NCBI GenBank assembly: GCA_038204465.1
Contig: JBBRCX010000174.1
Location: forward strand, 1-6,123
Direction of reading: 5' to 3'
DNA: 6,123 bases
Source of the DNA: JBBRCX01 sp038204465
GTDB lineage: Bacteria > Planctomycetota > Phycisphaerae > Tepidisphaerales > Tepidisphaeraceae
Part shown: positions 1 through 6,123 of the stretch, one piece after another
Position numbering within the stretch: the first letter of the stretch is position 1
Layout of the letters: every line of letters begins with the position of its first letter
The notes under the pieces: model-generated
The model's database searches: none
Seen by the model: only the letters and a program-made list of their open reading frames with translations
What the model was told of the DNA's origin: nothing
Position numbers and translations under genes: made by a program

Positions 1-43
1 TTCGAATCACGCGTTTCCCTGCAGCTAAACCGTATCCAGGGTT

Positions 44-48
44 GGAGG
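44..48 (+). promoter_or_regulatory. Shine-Dalgarno of the outer-membrane channel gene
   Basis: GGAGG lies 8 bases before the ATG at 57. It decides the start: an in-frame TTG at 42 overlaps this site and has no ribosome-binding site of its own, while ATG 57 opens directly into a good signal peptide. The rest of the leader (1-43) shows no recognisable promoter or operator. It is too short to tell whether the transcript begins here or upstream. Confidence 0.8.
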
Positions 49-56
49 TCATTTCC

Positions 57-131
57 ATGTCGTCGCGTTTCTTCGCGGGCGCCGCCGCGCTTGCCATTAT
101 TCTTGCCGCTGGCCACACTTTGGCGGCGGCC
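57..131 (+). other. Sec signal peptide of the channel protein
   Basis: Codons 1-25 encode a short polar/basic start (M-S-S-R), a hydrophobic core rich in Ala, Ile and Leu, and a T-L-A-A-A stretch before E-D. Cleavage is expected after Ala 23, 24 or 25. No L-x-x-C lipobox is present. Confidence 0.8.
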
Positions 132-1376
132 GAGGACCAGCGCTCTACGCCCGCCGGCAAGCCGCGGAGGGTTAGCGGCTCCGCTAAGTCCGCCGCGCCA
201 TCACGGCCCGTGCCCCTGGGTGCGACGGTGGAGAGCGTGCTCGCGGCAGGCCGGCGGCTCAACCCGGCGATACGCGCGATGGCACTCGATACCTCGGCTG
301 CCGCGGCCAAGGCCGAGGGTGCCGATGCGCTCGATGATCCGGTGATCTCGGACAGCTATCAGTATTATCGCAATCCGGGCGTCTTCAGCGGCCATGCGGT
401 CATGGTGACGCAGGCGTTCCCGCTGTGGGGAAAGCGGAGCCTGCGGCGCGAGGCGGCGCTGGCCGATTTGGATGCCGCGCGCGGGCGCGAACAGGCCGCG
501 CGCGATGCCCTCGACGAACGCATCAAGGTCGCCTTCGCCCAATACTATGTGGCGAGCCGTGCCCTTGCCGTGAACCGGGAGGTAATCTCGGTGACACGCG
601 GCATTCGCGCCGCCGCCGAGGCCCGCTATGCGGCTGGGACAGGCGATCAGCCGGCCGTCATCCGGGCGCTCGGCGAGGAAACGTCGGCTGGGATCGAAAC
701 GGCCCGCCTCGAAGGCGATCGCGCGGCCGCGCGGGAGGTGCTTAACGCACTGCTCGCACGTCCGGCGAACGCTCCATTGGCCGAACCCTTGCGGCTCCGG
801 CCCGTCCCTGCCGGGGATCTCGTCACCGCCTCCCTGGTGGAACGCGCCCGCGGCGGCAGCCCAGCGCTCGCCGCAAGCGGCGCGGAAGTGAGCGCGGCGG
901 GAACACGCGCCACCTTGGCGGAGAAAGCCTGGTATCCCGACTTGACGATCGGAGCCGGGCCATTGATCCAGACCAACAACCGTCCGCCGGGGGTCGCCGC
1001 CACGATTGGTCTCAACATACCTTTGCCTTGGGGCAAGGAGGCCTCCGAGCAACAGGCGGCGACCGCCCAGCTGGGCGCGGCCCAGCAACGCTACGAGGCC
1101 GCGCTGCTTGAAATCCAGAGTGCTCTCGGCGAGGCGCGCGAGCGGCTCAAGGCGGCACGGAACGCCAGTGCCTTGGTGGCCCGCAAAGCCCTCCCCGAAG
1201 CACGGGCTGCTCTCAAGTCGATCATCGCGGCCTATGCCGAAGGGCGCGGCGATCTCGCCGCCGCGCTCGCTGCCCAGCACCAGGTCCACGACCTCGAACT
1301 CAAGCTGCTCCAGCTCCAGTTGGACGAGCAGACGATGCTCGCGGCGATCGAACGGTTGATCGGAGGCGAGTTGTGA
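57..1376 (+). CDS. TolC/CusC-family outer-membrane efflux channel
   Basis: This is the outer-membrane channel of the tripartite metal efflux system; family members form trimeric tunnels reaching across the periplasm to the pump. From ATG 57 the protein has 439 residues, close to the usual TolC-family length. Residues 1 to about 25 form a Sec signal (Arg4, hydrophobic 5-18, Ala-rich cleavage region near 23-25). Residues 26-55 are a Pro/Ser/basic linker. Two internally related halves follow (about 57-230 and 265-437), each with long Ala-rich amphipathic helices and a strand. The halves share a turn motif: Q-A-F-P-L-W-G-K-R at 119-127 and N-I-P-L-P-W-G-K-E at 320-328. No Cys sits near the cleavage site, so unlike E. 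coli CusC it should not be lipidated. Its TGA stop overlaps the adaptor's GTG start by 4 bases. The family is clear; specificity is inferred from the neighbours. Confidence 0.93.
   Translation: MSSRFFAGAAALAIILAAGHTLAAAEDQRSTPAGKPRRVSGSAKSAAPSRPVPLGATVESVLAAGRRLNPAIRAMALDTSAAAAKAEGADALDDPVISDSYQYYRNPGVFSGHAVMVTQAFPLWGKRSLRREAALADLDAARGREQAARDALDERIKVAFAQYYVASRALAVNREVISVTRGIRAAAEARYAAGTGDQPAVIRALGEETSAGIETARLEGDRAAAREVLNALLARPANAPLAEPLRLRPVPAGDLVTASLVERARGGSPALAASGAEVSAAGTRATLAEKAWYPDLTIGAGPLIQTNNRPPGVAATIGLNIPLPWGKEASEQQAATAQLGAAQQRYEAALLEIQSALGEARERLKAARNASALVARKALPEARAALKSIIAAYAEGRGDLAAALAAQHQVHDLELKLLQLQLDEQTMLAAIERLIGGEL
1362..1366 (+). promoter_or_regulatory. Shine-Dalgarno of the adaptor gene
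   Basis: GGAGG lies 6 bases before GTG 1373, inside the last codons of the channel gene. Together with the 4-base GTGA stop/start overlap (1373-1376), it fixes the adaptor start at a GTG and implies translational coupling. Confidence 0.85.
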
Positions 1377-2947
1377 GCCGCTCACAAGCAACTCGGTCGG
1401 CGACCATCCTGGCGGGCGTCATAGCGGCAGGGCTCGCCGGATATTATCTCGGTCGCTTCAGCGGCGACCCAGGAGCATCGACGGTGAAAGCTCTGCCGTC
1501 TCCTCCCGAACGCACTACTGGCATGGCAAGCCCGGATGCCGCGCCGGGAGCCGGAGCGCCGTCTTCCGAACCGAGCCTGGTGCCGGTCACGCTTACTCCG
1601 CAACGCATGCAGAGCATCGGGGTGAAGACCGGCGTCGTGGAGTTTCGATCGGTCCGCGACGAGATCCGCACCGTCGGAAACGTCGAGGCGGACGAAACGC
1701 GGATTTCCGACGTGCAGATCCGCTTCGCCGGCTGGGTTCAGAAGGTATACGCAAACGCTACGTACCAACAGCTGCGGCAGGGCCAGCCGCTTCTGACCAT
1801 CTACAGCCCGGATCTGGTGGCGGCCGAGCAGGAGTACTTAGTGGCCAAGGAGCTCTTGGCGCAAACCACCATTCCCGGAGCCGCTGCCGGATCCCACGGA
1901 TCCCGGTCGCTGTTGAATGCGACAACCGAGCGGTTGAAGCGGTGGCAGGTCCCGGACAGAGAGATCGCCCGGCTAAAGGAGAGCGGGAAGATCAGGCGTG
2001 AGATCGAGATCGACTCGCCGGTGTCCGGTTTCATCATCGAGAGGAAGGCCTTTCCAAACATGTATGTTGACCCGGGCATGAAGTTGTACTCGGTGGCGGA
2101 CTTGTCGACCGTCTGGGTCTACGCTCAGATTTTCCAGAACGATATTGGCCGGGTGAAGGTGGGAGATCCGGCGTCGGTCACCGTCAACGCCTATCCGGGA
2201 CAGATCTTCCCGGCTCGCGTGAGTTTCATTTGGCCGGAAGTGGATCGGGACATGCGCCGGGCCCGCGTGCGCTTGGAGATTCCCAATCCGGAATTAAAGC
2301 TTTTGCTCGGGATGTTCGTCAATGTCGAGCTTGGCTTGCCGCTTGGAGACCGGCTGGTGATTCCGGCTTCCGGAGTGTTTCAGTCCGGCACGCGTCAGAT
2401 CGCGTTCGTGGACCGCGGCGGCGGCACCTTTGAGCCTCGGGATATTGAGGTCGGCGCCCGGGCCGGTGATGATTTCGTCGTGTTGAAGGGCCTCAGCGCC
2501 GGCGAGCGCATCGTCACCTCGGCCAATTTTCTGATCGATTCCGAGAGCCAGCTCGCGGCCGCGCTGGGGTCGTTCGCGCCTCCGCCTCCCGGCGCGGGAG
2601 CGGCGGCAGCGATGAATGCCCCACAGGGGGCAACACTCGAATATTCCTCGAACCCGTCGACTCCGCGCAAGGGAAGCAACAATTTCCGAGTCAAGCTCAC
2701 TGGCGCCGACGGGGCGGCAATCACAGGTGCCCAGGTAACCGTGACGTTTTTCATGCCCGCCATGCCGGCGATGGGCATGGCCGCCATGCGTAACGTAACG
2801 ACGCTCAGCGAAACGGGCGGCGGCCTATACGAGGGGCCGGGAGATCTGCAAATGGGCGGCACTTGGCAAGTCACCGTTCTCGCAACCAAGACTGGTCAGA
2901 CCATCGCCCAGAAACAATTCTCCGTGGTTGCGGAAGGAGGCATGTAG
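1373..2947 (+). CDS. cusB: CusB-like RND periplasmic adaptor with C-terminal YtkA/FixH-like Met-rich domain
   Basis: This membrane-fusion (HlyD/CusB-type) adaptor links the inner-membrane pump to the outer-membrane channel. It has 524 residues, over 100 more than E. coli CusB; the excess is mainly the extra C-terminal domain. An uncleaved-looking membrane anchor spans about 10-29 (no lipobox Cys), followed by a Pro/Ser/Gly linker to about 68. The lipoyl-type half runs about 97-147 (G-W-V-Q-K-V at 120-125, L-L-T-I-Y-S-P-D at 140-147). A short helical hairpin spans about 148-205, the second lipoyl half about 210-243, the beta-barrel about 245-322, and the membrane-proximal region about 325-397, ending in the typical F-L-I-D-S-E-S-Q. 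A Pro/Ala linker (401-419) leads to a beta-sandwich-like domain (about 421-522) containing M-P-A-M-P-A-M-G-M-A-A-M (461-472). The start is GTG 1373, and TAG 2945 abuts the pump's GTG. The adaptor role is secure; metal binding by the C-terminal domain is inferred. Confidence 0.94.
   Translation: MSRSQATRSATILAGVIAAGLAGYYLGRFSGDPGASTVKALPSPPERTTGMASPDAAPGAGAPSSEPSLVPVTLTPQRMQSIGVKTGVVEFRSVRDEIRTVGNVEADETRISDVQIRFAGWVQKVYANATYQQLRQGQPLLTIYSPDLVAAEQEYLVAKELLAQTTIPGAAAGSHGSRSLLNATTERLKRWQVPDREIARLKESGKIRREIEIDSPVSGFIIERKAFPNMYVDPGMKLYSVADLSTVWVYAQIFQNDIGRVKVGDPASVTVNAYPGQIFPARVSFIWPEVDRDMRRARVRLEIPNPELKLLLGMFVNVELGLPLGDRLVIPASGVFQSGTRQIAFVDRGGGTFEPRDIEVGARAGDDFVVLKGLSAGERIVTSANFLIDSESQLAAALGSFAPPPPGAGAAAAMNAPQGATLEYSSNPSTPRKGSNNFRVKLTGADGAAITGAQVTVTFFMPAMPAMGMAAMRNVTTLSETGGGLYEGPGDLQMGGTWQVTVLATKTGQTIAQKQFSVVAEGGM
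2633..2944 (+). other. YtkA/FixH-like C-terminal domain of the adaptor, methionine cluster at 2753-2788
   Basis: Residues 421-524 of the adaptor read as a separate Ig-like beta domain: L-E-Y-S-S-N-P, then N-N-F-R-V-K-L-T, G-A-Q-V-T-V-T-F-F-M, then G-G-G-L-Y-E-G-P and G-G-T-W-Q-V-T-V. This order of motifs resembles my recollection of the YtkA-like family: strand, Met-Pro segment, G-x-Y, then G-x-W followed by a final strand. Five Met residues (461, 464, 467, 469, 472) fall within 12 positions, a density typical of periplasmic Cu(I)/Ag(I) ligands. The family call is from memory, not from a profile search. Confidence 0.65.
2932..2940 (+). promoter_or_regulatory. Shine-Dalgarno of the pump gene
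   Basis: GGAAGGAGG lies 7 bases before GTG 2948, within the adaptor's final codons. It is a near-ideal site and supports the GTG start that directly follows the TAG stop at 2945-2947. Confidence 0.88.
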
Positions 2948-5900
2948 GTGATCGCGCGCTGGATCGATTTATGCGCTCGTAATCGTTTCCTGGTCTTCAC
3001 CGGAACAATTCTCCTGGTTCTGGCTGGCATCTGGGCAATGCGCAGGATTCCTCTGGATGCCGTGCCCGACATCTCCGACGTGCAAGTGATCATTCGCACG
3101 ACATGGGATGGGCAGCCTCCCAACATCATCGAAGATCAGGTGACCTATCCAATCGTGACCGCGCTTCTGTCCGCGCCGAGGGTGAGAACCGTGCGCGCCC
3201 TGACCATGTTTGGCGATTCCTATGTGTTCGTTATTTTCGAGGACGGCACCGATCTCTACTGGGCGCGTTCGCGTGTGCTCGAATATCTCCAGCAGATCGG
3301 GGGACGCCTTCCTGCGGCGGTCCACCCGGCGATCGGGCCTGACGCGACCGGCGCGGGCTGGGTGTATGAATATCTCATTGTCGATCACAACCAGCGCCAC
3401 AGCCTCGCCGATTTGCGCAGCCTCCAGGATTGGTTTCTCCGCTATCAGATTAGGACGGTTCCTGGGGTGGCGGAGGTCGCGACCATCGGCGGTTTTGTCC
3501 GGCAATACCAGGTCCGGTTGGACCCCGACAAGCTCCGCGCCTTTAACATTCCGCTCTCGACGGTGATCGATAAGGTCCGTGACAGCACAAGTGAAGTCGG
3601 CGGGAGATTGATCGAGTTCCAAGGCGCCGAATACATGGTTCGGGGCTTGGGCTATCTGCGGTCGCTCTCCGATCTGGAAACGGTTCCCGTCGCCAGCAAG
3701 AACGGAACGCCGGTTCTGGTCCGGGACCTCGGAACGGTGTCGTTCGGGCCGGATATAAGGCGCGGCGTGGCGGAATGGAATGGCGAGGGCGAAACCGTCG
3801 CGGGCATCGTCGTCATGCGCGACGGGATGAACGCGCTGAATGTAATAGCTGGTGTCAAGAAGAAGCTCGCCGAAATTTCCGGGTCACTACCGCCGGGAGT
3901 GGAGATCGTCTCCGGTTACGATCGTTCCGGGCTGATCCAAAGCTCGATCGACACCCTCGAGCGCGTCCTGATCGAGGAAGCGGTCATTGTCAGCCTCGTG
4001 ATCATCATCTTCCTTTTTCACTTCCGTTCCGCCCTCATTCCGATCCTGACCCTGCCGATCGCCGTGGTCGCATCGTTCATTCCGATGTACTACCTGCAGG
4101 TCAGCTCGAACATCATGTCTCTCGGCGGGTTGGCGCTGGCCATCGGGGTTCTGGTGGACGCGGCGATCGTGATGGTGGAAAACGGCTACCGGCATCTGTC
4201 CGAAGCGCAGCACGCGAACGCTGGCGATAAACCGGAGCAGCGCGGCATCTCTTCCCGCGAGAGACGGCGAATACTCCTGGACTCTGCGAAACAGGTCGGT
4301 CCGGCTCTCTTCTTCTCGCTCTTAATTATCGTCGTCTCCTTCCTTCCGGTTTTTTTGCTCGAAGCGCAGGAAGGACGGATGTTTAGGCCCCTGGCCTGGA
4401 CCAAAACTCTGGCTGTCGGCTTTTCGTCACTGCTTGCCATCACATTGGTGCCGTCGCTGATGCTCTTGTTTATTCGCGGCCGGCTCCGGCCGGAATCGAG
4501 CAATCCGGTTTCGCGGGTTACGCAAGCGGTCTATCTGCCCATATTGAAACTCTGCCTTCGATTTCCAAAGTCGACAGTTCTGCTCAATCTCCTCTTCCTG
4601 GTCGTGACGGCTCCTCTTGCCTTCAAGCTTGGGAGTCAGTTCATGCCGCCACTCTATGAGGGTGCTGCCCTGTACATGCCGACTGCGCTCCCCGGAATCT
4701 CGATCGGCCAGGCGACACAGCTGCTGCAGCAGCAGGACCGTATTCTTCGCTCCTTCCCGGAGGTAGCAAGTGTGTTTGGCTCCATCGGCCGGTCGGACAG
4801 TGCGACAGACAACGCTCCCCTCGACATGTACGACACCACGGTGACGCTCAAACCGCGCAGCCAATGGCGCCCGGGGATGACCTACGAGAAGCTGATCGCG
4901 GAAATGGACGCAAAACTCCAGTTTCCAGGCTTAACCAACACCTGGACCATGCCGATCGAGAATCGTCTTGATATGGCGCTCACCGGAATTAAGACGCCGG
5001 TGGGGATCAAGATCCAAGGTCCGAGCCTCGATGGCATCGAGGCATTGGGAACGAAAGTTCAACAAATTCTCAGCGCGATGCCGGAGATGAGATCAATCTT
5101 TGCCGAGCGCGTCGCGCAAGGTTTTTACGTCAATGTGGATGTCAACCGCGCGGAAGCGGCGCGTTATGGATTGACCGTGGGCGATGTGCAGCGCGCCGTC
5201 ACATCTGGCATAGGTGGGGAGACCATCGCCGTGAATATCGAGGGGCGCGAGCGCTATCCTATCTCCATCCGCTATGCCGCGGATTTCCGGGACGATATTC
5301 AAAAGCTCGAGCGGGTGGTAATTGCGACGCCCTCGAACGCGCAGGTGCCGCTTGGCGCACTCGCCAAGATTTCGTTTTCGAAGGGACCCGCGATGATTCG
5401 AGACGAAGACGCGGCGCTGACCGGCTATGTGTACCTGGATCTAAACACCCGAGACTATGGCGGCTTCGTCTCCCGGGCTGACAAGCTCCTCCATGAGAAG
5501 CTCCAACTGCCGGCCGGCTACAGTCTGAAGTGGTCTGGCCAATATGAATTTGAGCTGCGCGCCAAGGAGCGGCTGAAGATTATTTTGCCGGTCGTCTTCG
5601 TTACGATATTTCTGCTGCTGTATATGGTGTTCCATTCCGTGACCGAGGCTCTGGTTCTGATCTTTCCGACGCTCTACGCGATGACGGGAGGGCTTCTTCT
5701 CCAGTGGTACCTTGGCTACAATTTCAGCGTCGCGGTCTGGGTTGGGTACATCGCGTTGTTCGGGGTCGCGGTCGAGACTGGAGTCGTGATGGTCATCTAT
5801 TTGCACGAGGCGCTTGACCGGAAGCTTGCCTCCGGCTCTGCTCTGCGGCACGCCGACATCGAGGAGGCCGCCATCGAAGGCGCCGTCCAGCGGTTGCGTC

Positions 5901-6123
5901 CCAAACTGATGACCGTGGCCGCCGTTTTGGCTAGCCTTGTGCCGATCCTGTGGGAGACCGGTGTGGGATCGGATGTGATGAAACCCATCGCGGCGCCGAT
6001 TGTCGGGGGCATGATCACCTCCACGATTCACGTGCTGCTCTTGGTTCCCGTCTTCTTCGTGATGATGAAGGCTCGCGCGCTGCGGCAGGGCAAGCTCCAG
6101 AATCCGGAAGAAGGTGATGCGTG
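2948..6123 (+). CDS. cusA: CusA-like Cu(I)/Ag(I) HME-RND efflux pump (stop codon cut by window end)
   Basis: This is the proton-driven inner-membrane pump of the system. Read from GTG 2948 it gives 1058 codons without interruption, then TG at 6122-6123; a following A would complete TGA, and 1058 residues suits CusA (1047 in E. coli). TM1 is about 14-34; a first periplasmic region runs 35-338; TM2-TM7 lie within about 340-558; a second periplasmic region runs 560-875; TM8-TM12 lie within about 876-1038. TM4 carries the A-I-G-V-L-V-D-A-A-I-V-M-V-E-N motif (398-412), with Asp404 and Glu411. Glu943 and Lys986 match the other E. coli relay residues. Met577, Met627 and Met676 align with the E. coli three-methionine site (573, 623, 672), with Glu571, Asp621, Arg673 and Lys682 around it. 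Family D-G-T-D-x-Y-W-A-R-S-R and G-P-D-A-T-G are at 99-109 and 130-135. The near full-length match to E. coli CusA is from memory. Cu/Ag is much more likely than Zn/Co/Cd. Confidence 0.96.
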   Translation, partial: MIARWIDLCARNRFLVFTGTILLVLAGIWAMRRIPLDAVPDISDVQVIIRTTWDGQPPNIIEDQVTYPIVTALLSAPRVRTVRALTMFGDSYVFVIFEDGTDLYWARSRVLEYLQQIGGRLPAAVHPAIGPDATGAGWVYEYLIVDHNQRHSLADLRSLQDWFLRYQIRTVPGVAEVATIGGFVRQYQVRLDPDKLRAFNIPLSTVIDKVRDSTSEVGGRLIEFQGAEYMVRGLGYLRSLSDLETVPVASKNGTPVLVRDLGTVSFGPDIRRGVAEWNGEGETVAGIVVMRDGMNALNVIAGVKKKLAEISGSLPPGVEIVSGYDRSGLIQSSIDTLERVLIEEAVIVSLVIIIFLFHFRSALIPILTLPIAVVASFIPMYYLQVSSNIMSLGGLALAIGVLVDAAIVMVENGYRHLSEAQHANAGDKPEQRGISSRERRRILLDSAKQVGPALFFSLLIIVVSFLPVFLLEAQEGRMFRPLAWTKTLAVGFSSLLAITLVPSLMLLFIRGRLRPESSNPVSRVTQAVYLPILKLCLRFPKSTVLLNLLFLVVTAPLAFKLGSQFMPPLYEGAALYMPTALPGISIGQATQLLQQQDRILRSFPEVASVFGSIGRSDSATDNAPLDMYDTTVTLKPRSQWRPGMTYEKLIAEMDAKLQFPGLTNTWTMPIENRLDMALTGIKTPVGIKIQGPSLDGIEALGTKVQQILSAMPEMRSIFAERVAQGFYVNVDVNRAEAARYGLTVGDVQRAVTSGIGGETIAVNIEGRERYPISIRYAADFRDDIQKLERVVIATPSNAQVPLGALAKISFSKGPAMIRDEDAALTGYVYLDLNTRDYGGFVSRADKLLHEKLQLPAGYSLKWSGQYEFELRAKERLKIILPVVFVTIFLLLYMVFHSVTEALVLIFPTLYAMTGGLLLQWYLGYNFSVAVWVGYIALFGVAVETGVVMVIYLHEALDRKLASGSALRHADIEEAAIEGAVQRLRPKLMTVAAVLASLVPILWETGVGSDVMKPIAAPIVGGMITSTIHVLLLVPVFFVMMKARALRQGKLQNPEEGDA
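4139..4183 (+). other. TM4 HME-RND signature with proton-relay Asp404/Glu411
   Basis: Codons 398-412 of the pump encode A-I-G-V-L-V-D-A-A-I-V-M-V-E-N. The matching E. coli CusA segment reads A-V-G-A-M-V-D-A-A-I-V-M-I-E-N, whereas CzcA-type divalent pumps carry D-F-G-x-x-V-D-G-A-V. The segment therefore falls on the monovalent-metal side and keeps the essential Asp and Glu. Confidence 0.85.
6106..6123 (+). promoter_or_regulatory. Possible ribosome-binding site and start of a following gene
   Basis: GGAAGAAGG (6106-6114) sits inside the pump's last codons, 6 bases before GTG 6121. If the next base is A, that GTG would overlap the pump's TGA stop exactly as the GTGA at 1373-1376 does. An ATG at 6117 is an alternative start, with GGAAG 6 bases upstream. 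No coding sequence of the putative gene is visible, so its nature is unknown. Confidence 0.4.

Noticed and set aside
1..28. A possible C-terminal tail of an upstream gene ending at TAA 26-28
   Set aside because: Only eight codons are visible, and the other two plus-strand frames are also open here, so nothing supports a real coding end.
42..56. An alternative TTG start 15 bases upstream of the channel gene's ATG
   Set aside because: The TTG overlaps the GGAGG that serves ATG 57, has no ribosome-binding site of its own, and would put Glu and other residues ahead of a normal signal peptide.
201..1391. A 396-codon open frame on the minus strand across the channel gene
   Set aside because: It lies wholly antisense to a well-supported TolC-family gene. 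Its product has no recognisable domain, and long antisense frames are expected from high GC codon bias.
1889..1904. A tandem GGATCCC repeat, 9 bases apart, in the adaptor gene
   Set aside because: It falls in the variable helical-hairpin loop, encodes ordinary Gly/Ser residues and keeps frame. Two copies of 7 bases are not evidence of a functional repeat.
2969..3622. A 217-codon minus-strand open frame within the pump gene
   Set aside because: It is antisense to conserved CusA-like coding sequence, has a low-complexity charged product, and no plausible family.
4721..4732. The perfect palindrome CTGCTGCAGCAG
   Set aside because: It encodes a Leu/Gln helix segment of the pump, is short, and has no loop or U-tract, so it is not a terminator or a convincing operator.
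5441..6031. A 196-codon minus-strand open frame at the pump's 3' end
   Set aside because: It is antisense to the conserved TM8-TM12 region; its His/Asp/Arg-rich product is the usual mirror of membrane-protein codons.
1..6123. A wholly new multi-gene system
   Set aside because: All coding capacity is explained by a known class of tripartite heavy-metal RND efflux. I saw no RNA gene, CRISPR array, mobile element or terminator. The novelty, if any, lies in the adaptor's extra domain and the pump's altered methionine set.

Overview
The window holds one tightly packed plus-strand operon segment: a tripartite heavy-metal efflux system of the Cus/Sil type (outer-membrane channel, periplasmic adaptor, HME-RND pump) in the order C-B-A. 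It implies a Gram-negative host, because the three products together span two membranes. The moderately high GC content with strong G/C bias at third positions, the Ala/Arg-rich proteins and the GTG starts would fit a proteobacterium. I cannot name a genus, and the phylum is an inference.

Layout: positions 1-56 are a short leader ending in a Shine-Dalgarno. Positions 57-1376 encode a TolC/CusC-family outer-membrane efflux protein with a Sec signal and no lipobox. Positions 1373-2947 encode a CusB-like adaptor that overlaps the first gene by 4 bases (GTGA) and carries an extra C-terminal YtkA/FixH-like domain with a methionine cluster. From 2948, directly after the adaptor's stop codon, a CusA-like pump runs 1058 codons to the window end, where the last two bases (TG) are probably the start of its TGA stop. 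No gap is large enough for a promoter or terminator. Each gene has its own strong ribosome-binding site, so the three are expected to be cotranscribed and translationally coupled. A purine-rich site and a GTG at the right edge suggest that a further gene follows.

Together the proteins should form a proton-driven complex that takes Cu(I)/Ag(I) from the periplasm, and perhaps the inner membrane or cytosol, and expels it through the outer-membrane channel. The metal assignment rests on the pump: its TM4 motif is of the CusA type, and all three methionines of the E. coli CusA metal site are present, along with its proton-relay residues. No separate CusF-like chaperone and no regulator is encoded here.

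The system class is well known. The points worth a second look are the adaptor's Met-rich C-terminal domain, the pump's selective loss of two of the four E. coli CusA methionine pairs, and the predicted downstream gene.
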